The notes under the pieces: generated by a model
What the model was told of the DNA's origin: nothing
What the model saw: the letters and a program-made list of their open reading frames with translations, nothing else
The model's database searches: none
Program-made: the position numbers and the translations under genes
In this document: piece after piece, positions 11,709-23,400 of the stretch
Layout: each line of letters begins with the position of its first letter
How positions within the stretch are numbered: the stretch's first letter is position 1
Assembly: GCA_032622095.1 (NCBI GenBank)
Contig: CP136062.1
Coordinates: 141,564,351-141,628,350 of the forward strand
DNA from: Siphonodentalium dalli
Taxonomy: Eukaryota; Mollusca; Scaphopoda; Gadilida; Siphonodentaliidae
Length of the DNA: 64,000 bases
Reading direction: 5' to 3'

Positions 11709-12150
11709 ACATGTTTTATGCTCATTGTATTATTTTGGATTATCATGTAGGGTCTTTTTGGTGCCCGTGCTCTTCGAATTACGAATTTTCAAGTTTTATT
11801 TGCACGGAAGAGGAAGTTGGCCAGGGTTTTTCATTAATTTGCAATAAAATGACACGTGGGCACCCCAAGGTATTCGCCAGGTGAATAAAAAATAATTGAA
11901 ATTCCACCGACCAGTACGTATTTGCTTCTAATGGTGTCAAAAGTTACTCATTACTACATTTGCCAAAACAAAACAAAACTGTGTTTCAATTAATGGTTTC
12001 TTCAGTTTTTTACGCCACAAACTAATGTAGAGTAACTTGAATGCAGATAATGTTGCTGCAAATAAGTTAATGAGAAATTACGTACCGCCCCGTGCAATGT
12101 TGTCTGTAAGAGTTTTGTGTCGTTGTAGAAATCAAAATAACGACTGCACC

Positions 12151-12972
12151 CAGGGACGTGGCTAGAAGGTCTGATGGCGGATGTGTCCACCTTGAAATTT
12201 CAACCCCCTCCCATTTAAACCACACAAAACCTATGTTCGCAAGAATGCGATTTTTACCCATCCCATTGGGTTGGAACTTTCTAACTGGTACCTCAAACTG
12301 TTCAACAGTTGGAAATTTAAATCCTGACACCCCTAAGGTTGGAATATTTCCAACTGATGGCCATTTTAGACCAAAATGTTTCACCAACAGTCCAAAAAAC
12401 ATGTTACCGTTAAAGTGATGTGAAACACTCCGGTAGGGTGATCAAATAGAAATGGACAATACTCTTATTCAAAGTAGTTATTTTTTACAAATATTATATA
12501 TAAATTGACAACACACCGACATTCTTATATATTATTTAAATGCAGTGACTGCCGATGGCGAAATGGTTTTCGTTAGTTTATCGCCGATAGAAGCGTCCCG
12601 ATTCGAGTAGTAAATATTTACAATTTAGCGTAGTTCAGACAATGTTTTCTATGGAGTGGTACGGTCGATTTGCTTGAGATTTTCGGTGATGTTAGTAGTA
12701 TGCTACATTCCTCCAGTTGGCATAGCACCTGAATGCTAACTTATCAGTTTCACGCACCCGAACAAACACATAATATGTCTTTAATCTAAAGACAACAAAT
12801 TCCCCACGAATTACTTGTTGGAAAATCAATGGGAACAATTTCAAGCAGCGATATGTGGTGTAAAAATGTCAAACTTATATGTTGTGTCAGGCATGCAATT
12901 TCCAACTGTTGAATATTTTGACCAAAGTTAGGGGGTATAGACACTCCAAACCCCATGTCGCCACGTCCCTGG
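12151..12972 (+). mobile_element. hAT-like non-autonomous element (TIR CAGGGACGTGGC)
   Basis: CAGGGACGTGGC at the left and GCCACGTCCCTG at the right are perfect inverted termini of the CAGGG type common in hAT elements. Flanking 8-mers do not match well, so target duplication is unconfirmed. The interior holds TTCCAACTGTTGA-type blocks and is split by the TTAA element at 12410-12784. The reverse-strand open frame 12067-12402 is inside it. Confidence 0.6.
12410..12784 (+). mobile_element. TTAA-flanked repeat, family 'GTGAAACACTCC', copy 2
   Basis: TTAA at both ends, begins AGTGATGTGAAACACTCCGG and ends CATAATATGTCT. It is nested inside the hAT-like element. The related sequence at 10840 lacks the insert, which defines both boundaries and supports TTAA as the target. 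Confidence 0.78.
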
Positions 12973-15950
12973 CTGTTCTGTCACATAAGTTGTTCACAAC
13001 TATTGATTTCAACTTGCGGAAACACCTCACTGGGTCACCAGATTATTGATATATGCCATCAACGTCGTTGTTCAATTGATCTATATATGACAGTATAAAC
13101 GTATCATTAGACGAAAAACATAGTATAATGCCGTACGTTGTTCGTCTACTGTTATGTCTATACACTCATATATCAATCGAAAAACGAATTTGATGGCTTA
13201 TAATTACAACGAAAAACAATTCTTTCAACTATCTCCTAATATGCCATCTCGGATAAATAAATTCGTTCTATTTTTTCATGTTCTTCTTGGTGATAATTGT
13301 TTAATGATTTTTAAGTTGTAGCTAGCTTACCCACCGCGAACGCCTTCGTGCACTTTAAATTGAGCCTCAATTTACAGTGCATGACGTGCAAAACCATTCT
13401 CCGAAATCTCTTCCGTTGTGGTTGTAACCGTGGACATTGGTATTCGACCATTATGGCCTGATTTATGGATATGCGTACATAAACGCAACTGGATAACTAA
13501 TCATAACATACGTGATAAATTTTCTTAACTGACAACATACGTGCTGTGTATAGACTTCATCACAACAGCGAGATGAAATAAAAACACAAGCTCCTGTCAG
13601 CTTGCGTCAGTACACATGCGCTATTGGAGACAGCCCATCATATGATACATTTGTTTTATATCATTGCATTATGTTTTGAGATGAATTAGTGTGAATAAGA
13701 AATACTGTGTTGTATATTTGATCCTTCTGTGATGTTCGTTATGTACTGAAGTTAAAAAGAATTATATGTCTCTTATACATGTTTACGTTGAAAAATGAGG
13801 TCGAAATATTTTATTAAAAAAGTAATAATAGGTCTCATGATTCACCAACGTCATAAATTCTATTAGATTTAAAATCGGAGACAAAGTTAATTAAATGTGT
13901 TATTTCTAAATCACGTTACCAAAATGTATGTGTACTTCTATTACCTGTATATCAAACCATATGGTAGAGAGAATGGTTACAAGTTTTTGTAAAAAGTTAT
14001 ACTTGTTATATGCTACAGGAGAATGGATATTATTTTGCTCTTTTCGTCTATAGATAGAGTCGATATTTCAGTTATGATACATTTTGTCCCCGAAAAACGA
14101 CAAAAGTGAGGAATTACTACATGTAGGTTTGAAGAACAATCACCAGGCATCAAATACAACAATAGTTGATCGATTCTGTCGACAGATACAAGAAATACTC
14201 ATGTGACTAGGAAAGAGAGTTTGGTCCATTTCCGTGTGGTAAAAAGAATATTTTCTTTCTCGTCGGAACGTATACAAAACGCGAGAACACGTCATGAGTT
14301 TCCTTCACTCAGCCTAATGCATACAGAGTGATCATGTAATAAATCATGTTAAAACACAGGAACTTGTTCAACGATATTGCCAAATATGATAGACGAAGGG
14401 CGGTATAGGCTTGCAATATGCAACATCGGCGGCCAGTATCTGTTAAAATTCGCTTGAACCAAATAATTTATAAGTCTTATTATGTAGTATAACATTTTCC
14501 TGTAGAATCGGCCCCAGTTGTCACAAGCAATTCAAACAATTAACATGTCCGTTGTCAAATATTAGTATCTACTAAAATTTCTAACACCACAAAATTCGGA
14601 TAGTTAGTACGTCATAAATCAATATTTACTCGACACCTGTTACAAGTTGACTCGTAATTCACTTTTTGGTGCCCGGCGTATAAAACCCCTGATGAATCCA
14701 CACCTTGTCCTTTCAATTGCTGAGGCGAGCATCGCCAATTGTGCGTCTCATGTGTGAACCTCAAAGAAATAATTGTTGGTTCGACGCGAAATATACCCCG
14801 AGGTAACACAAGAATTACATCAACAAGCAATCCCTATTTTCTCCGTTACCATCTGTTATATGGAAGCATAGGTCAAATTTCTAGTTATCGAACGTCTACA
14901 AATATTGGTATAGAGAATCAAAAAGATAGCGTGTATGGACAAAATGAGCACATTCATCGGCATGCTTTCCGTCTGTGTGCTAATATTCGCTATTCATTGG
15001 AGCCTTATGCTAAACCTCAACGACATTCAAGTGATACCAAGCATGAATGCCCTCTGGTCATTGGTTAAATACTAATATACCATCTTTGCATGCCACATAA
15101 AGACTTCTTCGGGAAAAAGAATTTTTACTTTCTTCAGTTTGGAACAAAAAAGAGCCTTCTTTGTTAGTCTATTACTGATATATAAAAAATAAAGAGCCTT
15201 CTTTGTTAGTTTATTACAGACATATCAAAATAAAGAGCGTTTATACCACTTCTGTGTAATTTTTTTTTTTAAAACAACTGGAAAAATTATTTCAGAGTAC
15301 ATCAAGCCTGTCGATTAGCTGTTGTGTTTAGATGTATTAATCGAGGCAGCATACATTTCAAGTCTGAAGATATAACCAGTAATGTTATTGCTTTTGTGAC
15401 ATTCCGGCGATAAAAATTGATACAAAATATACTACTGCACTGACTCTATACCGGAATAATGAGAAGACATACCAAAATCACAGTTAGTAATTTATCAGCG
15501 GTTTTCAAATTTCCAAACAGAAGTGTGATAAACGATCTTTATTGCTACCGCATCAAGAAAATAAAAACTATTAAGTGACGCTCTTCATATGGTTCAAATT
15601 CTTGAAGGATTCGAGTTTTCACAGTGGATAAACCCATTCGGCAAACTTCGTCATTATCCGTAAGTTATCCTACTCATTCAGCCATAAATATACATGGACA
15701 TGATTGATTCGAACTATATCGCGTTATTTTTAATTTGATCAATGATAGGCGCGCCTTTTGAATGCAGTTGTATTCCATCGATTCGTGCGTACGAAAGCAT
15801 TCACATTTAACGTCGAATTAAGCACTAAAATATATTTATGAAATTATCACATGACCTAATTAACTTTTGCAGACACATCAGATAGAAGAGAATTATGTAC
15901 GAGGACCTGGTGACAACAATGGTAACGACGTGCTGGTTCCGATGCAGACC
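12973..15950. other. about 3 kb without recognised genes
   Basis: AT-rich DNA. 15115-15310 contains AAAGAGCCTTCTTTGTTAGT repeated twice and a TAAAGAGCGTTTAT block related to 7.1 kb and 48.8 kb. 15520-15560 carries a GATCTTTATTGCTACC tract of the dispersed CTCTTTATT family. The open frame 14739-15068 has no recognised domain. Confidence 0.5.
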
Positions 15951-16263
15951 ATATGTGACCCGCCATGTCAAATCCAGTCGTAAGTCGGGATTTTTTTTTT
16001 ACCATGTGCCAATGTATTCTCTTATATATGCGAGTCGACCATAGGTCGCCTCGCATATATAAGAGAATGCATTGGCCTAACAATTTTTTACAATTTTAAT
16101 AATTTGTTCTTGTATTCTTTAACAATTTTATTATTTTACCCACACAGAGCCCCAGACAAACATGAGCAGACCTATGGTCGACTCGCATATATAAGAGAAT
16201 GCATTGGCACAGGGTAAACAAAATCCCGACTTACGACTGGATTTGATATGGCGGGTCACATAT
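15951..16263. mobile_element. double-hairpin MITE with TATGTGACCCGCC termini, copy 1
   Basis: ATATGTGACCCGCCATGTC at the left and GATATGGCGGGTCACATAT at the right are long inverted termini extending through AAATCCAGTCGTAAGTCGGGA. Inside are one full 69 nt hairpin (16008-16076) and a half hairpin (16170-16208). The intervening CAGAGCCCCAGACAAACATG is shared with 45.75 kb. Compared with that copy this one carries an internal deletion. Non-coding. Confidence 0.85.
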
Positions 16264-17265
16264 TGCCCCACGACGTGGATAGGTGCTATAGCAATGGCAT
16301 TCAGTTCATTTGCTCATGTTTCAGATATTTGGTGACCAAAGAACATGAACCATATACATACTTATTAGACTGTACCGAACAAGTCATAACATATCGAATG
16401 GTAGCCATGGTAAAATGACCCGGATGTTGTCATGGGATAGCTGTCGTTGACCTCATATGACAAAAATGCGCACTAATACACGGTTGGGAATCACGTGGTT
16501 TCGAGGTTGGTGAATACCACGTATTCAAAATGTGCAAACGCACAAAAACATAATATATGGGGAACTGACACAAAACAGCATGTTGGTGGTTACCAGCATA
16601 TGTTAGTTTATCTTACAAACAAGTTGATATCTTAATTGTTCGGATATACTAAGTAGTTTTCTATAACATTCGGACCAAAGTTGCCAGTCGGAGGTTCGTG
16701 CATCTATAGGAGAATCCTTCGACTGACAACTTTGGTCAACTTGATGATAAACATCGGAAAATGTCAAAAGCATTGAAATATATTCTGAAATTCATGTTTA
16801 GACTGAAATATTTGAACTTGATTAGCGATGTTTGTTGACAAATCACTGCAATAGTTTTCTGTATACATATAACATGGGTTTTAACACGCGAAATTTATCT
16901 CGTTATTGGAGGACTATCAAGAATCATTATAATAACAACTTATCCATTTCTCCATGTTCTTCGTTGTGGTGATGTTTTGCATACTTTAATATTTTTGCAC
17001 ATATATATACCCACTGCGAGTACATTGGGTCTCTTGTATACATAAATTGGCACACATAAGTAGGCCCATAGCGTTTTAAATGTAATAGGTTGCGAATGAA
17101 AACACCGAGTTTTGAAATGAACCTCCTTTATGCCGTACACATATTTACAGTTTAGGATGTACATATTTAACATTATAAAAAAAAACAATTTGATTTTCAC
17201 AGACTTCCGCACAAATAAATAACATTAAATCTCTTGACGGACGATCTGATTTCACTGGGGATTTT
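16264..17265. other. HHEX 3' flank
   Basis: A 65 nt imperfect hairpin at 16673-16737 (GACCAAAGTTG…CAACTTTGGTC) is the only structure seen besides the candidate poly(A) signal at 16985. It may include the HHEX 3' UTR. Confidence 0.5.
16985..16990 (-). terminator. possible HHEX polyadenylation signal (ATTAAA)
   Basis: Reads ATTAAA on the minus strand about 276 nt after the HHEX stop. I saw no AATAAA on that strand between 16500 and 17266. A hexamer alone is weak evidence in AT-rich DNA. Confidence 0.25.
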
Positions 17266-17466
17266 TCAATCGTATTTTTCGACAGTGTCATCGATTTCTA
17301 TTTCGTCCTCACTTCTGCACTCGTCACTTTCTGAGGTAACATCGACATTAGTGTCCCTTGATTTTTGATCATGAGAATGATGTGATTCGTCCGTCGCCGG
17401 TATGATATCATCCTCCTGTTTCAGTCGCCGCCATTTTGCTCGTCTGTTCTGGAACCACGTCTTGAC
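17266..17466 (-). CDS. HHEX: HHEX coding exon 3 (recognition helix and acidic tail)
   Basis: 201 nt including TGA at 17268-17266. The acceptor is CCCCGCAG with AG at 17468-17467. It opens with GTC for V45 of the homeodomain and runs VKTWFQNRRAKWRRLKQ directly into EDDIIPATDESH, ending in an acidic stretch SEDEIEIDDTVEKYD. In vertebrate HHEX the 17 residues of helix 3 form a separate 51 bp exon followed by an intron. Here the reading frame is continuous with no GT at that point. Confidence 0.94.
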   Translation of the reverse strand, partial: VKTWFQNRRAKWRRLKQEDDIIPATDESHHSHDQKSRDTNVDVTSESDECRSEDEIEIDDTVEKYD

Positions 17467-20400
17467 CTGCGGGGTAATAGTGTTATACATGTTGATTAGA
17501 GATTATCGTCGTATCAACAATAATAGCACAACGCGGTAAGTTTTATTGGAGTATAACGCGCACTCTGGGAAACGCCGACCGCGATAAGTAACAGACAAAC
17601 CTAGCTAAATACATGAACGAGGTTATAAATCTTTGATTGGGTCGGGAACCGAACCAGCTTCGACTGGACGGCTTACGGTGGGGCCTAATGAAATATCCAC
17701 CTTGCCGACTGAGTCACTGGGGCCCGCGGTGTTACGAGACGTCAGACATGACATGTATAACTTGGCGATACTGACAATAAAACCCCAAAAATAATGTCCG
17801 ATACAGGTTTTTCCAAATCATTTGACAACAGAATTCTGCCAAGCGGGGTCTCTAGAGGCTCTCTCTATATAGTATTGGCCTACCCAATATTAAGCGTCTA
17901 ACGAAACATAAATCTATAATGGTTGCCCAATACGCCTTGGCCATATTTGATCCATCCAGCCTGTTCCATTTTTAGTGCTAATGCAATTCGTAATCTTCAA
18001 ACACATAATATAGTAATTTATCGCTCTTATCCCGCCCCGGGAAAGAGACAGGGTGAAGTGTGGCTTTTCAGAGTATATACATCCTTTATATAAGTATATC
18101 GTGTATTTATCAACCTATTTTAGCCACCACAACGTGGCAAAAGTGAGAATTTAATAGGTCAATTATCTGACCTGAAGATTGCGTGTCATTCTAATTTACT
18201 TGTTGCATGTTGTTGGTTGAACAGCGTAGATGTTCTAAGTATCTACATGTCTATTATTCAATCGTGGTTGTACGTACCCTTTCTCAGACAAATCGTTATG
18301 CTTTACTAGTTCATACCTGTCGCTCCGAGAGATGCAGTGATTTGGCTAGCTTCTTTCGTTCTGGGGGTGAGAGATATTTCTGTTTGTCGAATTTCTTCTC
18401 CAGATCAGCGGTCTGGTCGTTGGAGAACCTCACTTGCCCGCCCTTTCTCTTCTGTGTAGGACGGCCAATGAAGAATGGGTTCCAGAGAAACTGTCTCGAA
18501 TAAACTGGAAAAAAAAAATTACTATTCAACAGTCGGCTATCTGGATTTCCATCACAATGAAGATTTGTGATAGGTTTTTAGCCACACCGGCATGATCTCT
18601 CTGGATATATAGGTCAGTATGTCTTTATAAGCGGTGTTTGTAATTCGGTGAGTGTTCCACCCTTGCATTCGTTAGACGACCACCGTGCTACAGAAATGAT
18701 CAGTATGTTTTCGCGTCTCTTGTTATGCATGTAGGTATTGTTTTCCGGGCTACAGTTCGGTGACACACATATCGAAAAGATGCATATTTATTGGTGTGCA
18801 ATATCAACAATTCAAATTCAATTTGTTTATTTGGTATAGAATACAATTATAAGATTGTTACCAACACATATAAAGAACATAACAAAGGGACATTTACATG
18901 AGGCCCCCACCCACCACCACCCTGGAATACGGAACACCACTTAACACAGAGGGTGGAATACGGAATACCAGTTAACAGCCATATGTAATTTTCCGGATAA
19001 ATTTCTATTGCCGTACGAACGCCGGTCATCCCGCAGTGTCCACGTCTAAAATGATCTAAAATGAAGATGATCGACGATCTGTATGTCAAACCGTGAATTT
19101 ATTGTGACAAAAATCGCATTTATATTATAATTATGATCATTTTTTGGAAGGTGTCGAAGGTCGGCGTACGAATACCGGTACTTTTGGAATACCGAATACC
19201 TCCTAACAGAGGGGCCGGAATACGGCGTTCCTCATAACAGGGCATGGAATACGGCGTACGAAAAAGGGGAGGGGGCCTCTTACATCAATACATGTATACA
19301 ATCAAGTACATAAATAAAAAAAACGTAGGTTAGAATATTCATGAGGTGCCTTACTTTTTAATTAGAGGTTTGGGTGGAGCTTACTAATAATAATGCCAAT
19401 ATGTGGTTATAAACTGATATATATATATATATATATATAATATCACAAGAGCGGGTTTCAGTTCGCAACCTCATTCCGTTTTTTATACATTTTGTAAACT
19501 CCTATCATACAAATTTTTCTTTATGGATGTGTCGACTTCATTTGGACTTAATATGAAATTAACTTTTTCATCATCGCTATAGTTAATCAATTTTGGAATA
19601 CTGGACTGAATTTTCTCAAGTGCAACGCTAAGCTTGGCATAGGGAGTAAGCGATGCCATTATTAAACAGTTATGTCATGATGAAAGAAAAACAATGGTGC
19701 TATATTTTAAATCCAAAAACGTCCTTAACTCTGGAGGCAATCATTGGATGGAAGCATTTTGACCAAGCGACATTCAAGCCCAAGCAACACCATTCTATAT
19801 TCACATTAAGAATTTACAATACATGCTCAATGCGGATGGATTTAATAAAGAGCGCTTTCGTGTCCGAAATACCTTCGTTGGATGCTGCTACACACAACAA
19901 AAACCGAATGAGCAACTTTATACGGGTGGAGACAAATCCAAACGAGCAAAATTGGATTTTAAGTCAGGGATTTTGAGCTAACAAGATAACAACCAAAATG
20001 TTGATTATAGAAGTGGGAATATAACAAGGAACGTATTGGAATACCAAAAGCAAAAAGACTGTTTCTTGACTCTTTATAGCTTTATTCAACAAGTAGCATA
20101 AATGCAATGACCTCCCACTTTTATGAAGTGCATAAATAAGATTCTTGAAGTCTGGAAACAATGATGGTAATACATACATAATTCCAAGCCTCCAAATAAA
20201 CATGGTCATTTTAGTGACATTCCGGTGATAAAAATAGGTCGACTTTCCAAACAAATGTGAGACAAACGGTCTTTATTGTTACAATATCAAGAATATCAAG
20301 AAACGATTATCACAGAATTATTCTAAGTGCAAAGATTACTGGGTGAAACTGGAAGGATATGAGCCGAACTGGGTGATTTTATATCGCATAGTTGACCAGT

Positions 20401-23400
20401 CAAAGCCACAGCGAATGTATATTTTTGCCCTTCATAACTCAAATTTAGTATGTCCTCATATTTGTCACGTTACGATAAAAATAAATGTAGATAAATACCA
20501 CACATATTTAGAGTGTAAATACTCTGATAAGACTTGCAGTAATCATAAAAAATTATGCGAGAGAATCATTGAGCCTTGTAGTTGTATGTGGCGATAAACT
20601 CTATGACTTCAGAAAGCGATAAATAACTTTTCAATTGAATGATGAAGAATATAAGGCTTTAATATTTATCGAAGCATTGCCATGTATAAGTAGAATTGTT
20701 TTTCAAATGAAAAATGGTGTCAAATCGGATTGGGTATCTTTGCACCTAGCCACGGTATGTCAATAAACACACTGATTACTAATATACGGACTTTATATAC
20801 CTCTGAAAAACGTATTGACAAGCTAGAAAATGTATTGATTTAATATTTATTTCCACCCTTGATTGTTACATGCCTCGGAGATATCGGGTCCCATATAAAT
20901 TTGTTTTGGAGATAATTTACATCACTTCACAAAGTCTTTTTGTGCCTTATAGTTCCGAATGAATATTCGATCATACGTCAACCCATACTTATTCCCGGAA
21001 CGTGATCAAGACGAATAGTTACTAGGTTTAGTTTGAGGCTTAAATGTCATATATACTACGAACACGACCCCAAAATAAATGTAGTACAGTTCCCTAATAT
21101 CTCCCCGTCTCGCTGTTTGTGATTCTAAAATTCACCCGATGCTTACAATGTTAATGTTATGCGCTATCAGCGTAAATCTGATTAACATGTTAGGTCCTAT
21201 ATACGAATCACTGAACTAAATGTTTTCCCATAGGCGTTTTCCCACAGTGTTAACGTTTCGGCCAAATTCACTGAATTGAAGCCTGCAGGCCATACCAGTG
21301 ATGTTTACCCAGGTAGATTGTCACCAATTGATCACGAAAATGCAAGAAAAATCATAGGTCATGTGTTTATTTTTAAAAATAAATCCCCCAAGAGTACGAC
21401 AGGGCTATCCCATAGCCAAATTTGATCTGGATAAACCCAGAACTACAGCAGCTAGTTAAAAAAAATCCCGCTCACAAAAATCCATTCCCCCATTAATTCA
21501 TCAGTTTAAATTATTTAGATATGATGTACAAATCAAATAAACGCGATGTCATCCTTTAATAACGTGTCGCATGTATCAGGTGAAGGTCATTCTTCAGTTA
21601 CCTTCACCGTTAGCATTCCACGGTGTACTCGCTCCCCGACTCGGGATCACATTTAGCTCCCTGATTCCTATATATATGTATACTAGAAGGTGACCCGACT
21701 TCGTCCGGGCTTTGACCTTGAATTGTCCATTTTGAAGGTCAAGGTCAAGTGGGATCACGAGTTGACCAGTCCAAAACACTGCCAGGACAAAAGTAACCGA
21801 CAAACGTGCCCGTCGAAATCCATCCGGTTTTACCCGATTTGACCTTGAATTGATCATTTTGAAGGTCAAGGTCAGGTCGGGGTCACGATTTGACCCGTCC
21901 AAAACACTCAGTTGACAAAAGTACCCCATGTATCAAATTTCGTCGAAATCCCATCAAAATTGGCGATTTGACCTTGAATTTACCCGATTTAAAGGTCAAG
22001 GTCACGTCGCACGGGCAAATGAATACGCTTATGAGACTCCCCATACGAAAGTACCCCCACATACCAAGTTTCATCGAAATCCCGTGATATTCGGGCGTTT
22101 GACCTTGAAATGACCAGATTTCAAGCAGGGACCAGCCTAGGGTCAAAATATAGGGAGAAGTGACTTCTCCCTCTTGGAAAAATAAGGAGAAGTGAGGGCT
22201 TACCAGGGAGAAGTGGAGCGTCAGTGCGACTATTTGTCGCTAGTAACTATTCATTAGAACTGATTGTTTTAGCTGTTATTATTGTCCACAATAGATTTTC
22301 TACATGTGTGAGGATAAACTGGAAGTGTTAAGCTGAGCAGTAGATCATCCAGTCATCAATTCTTCAGGGAGATTAAAATTTTTTTTTTTTTTTTTTAGGG
22401 AGACATCCACTTCTCCCTGACGTCATTTCAGGGAGACTTGCGCCCACACAGGGCGACTATTTCGCCCACGTCGCCCCCTAGGCTGGTCCCTGATTTCAAG
22501 GTCAAGGTCACGTCGCACGGGCAAATTAATAGGTTTATGGCACTCCCGGTCGAAGATACCCCCACATACCAAGTTTCATCGAAATCCCGTGATATTCGGG
22601 CGTTTGACCTTGAAATGACCCGATTTCAAGGTCAGTGTCACATCGCATGGGCAAATTAATATGCCTATGTTCGTCCCCGGCCGAAAATAACCCCACATAC
22701 CAAGTTTCATCGAAATCGGCTGGGCCGTTTTCGAGTCCATCGCGAACAGACAGACACACAGACAGACAGATCTTCCAAAAATATATAATAGACTAGCAGG
22801 TTAGCCCGCCACCGGCGGCGTTTGTCCGAAACATGACATTTTAATATTATTTTAATGTTTTTTAAATGTAATATATTTTTTTCCTGAATTTTTTCCGAAC
22901 AAAACAGAAACATGACATTTTTTTTAATTATTTTAATGTTTTTTAAATGTAATATATTTGTTTTCTGAATTTTTTCCGAAACATAACAGAAAGATGAAAT
23001 TTGTTTAATTATTTGTTTTTATTTATATATTTTTTAAATTTTAATATTAATTTAATGTTTTTTAAATTTAATTTATGTATTTGTTCAATTTTGTAATATT
23101 TAATTATTTTTTTATAATTTAATTGTTAAAAAAAATTTGTTAAAAATTTTTTGTTTCTGGCGGAAAAATCCGATGAATCCCCCTTCCTAGGAACGACTTT
23201 CAATGAGTTAATTCATGGTACCCGTCCTAAACATTTCGAGCGATAACGTTTTGTTGAATCCCGTCGTGAAATCTCTCTGCATAATATTTCGAGCGGGTCA
23301 ATGAAATCCCCCTTCCTAGGAACGACTTTCAATGAGTTAATTCATGGTACCCGTCCTAAACATTTCGAGCGATAACGTTTTGTTGAATCCCGTAACGTTT

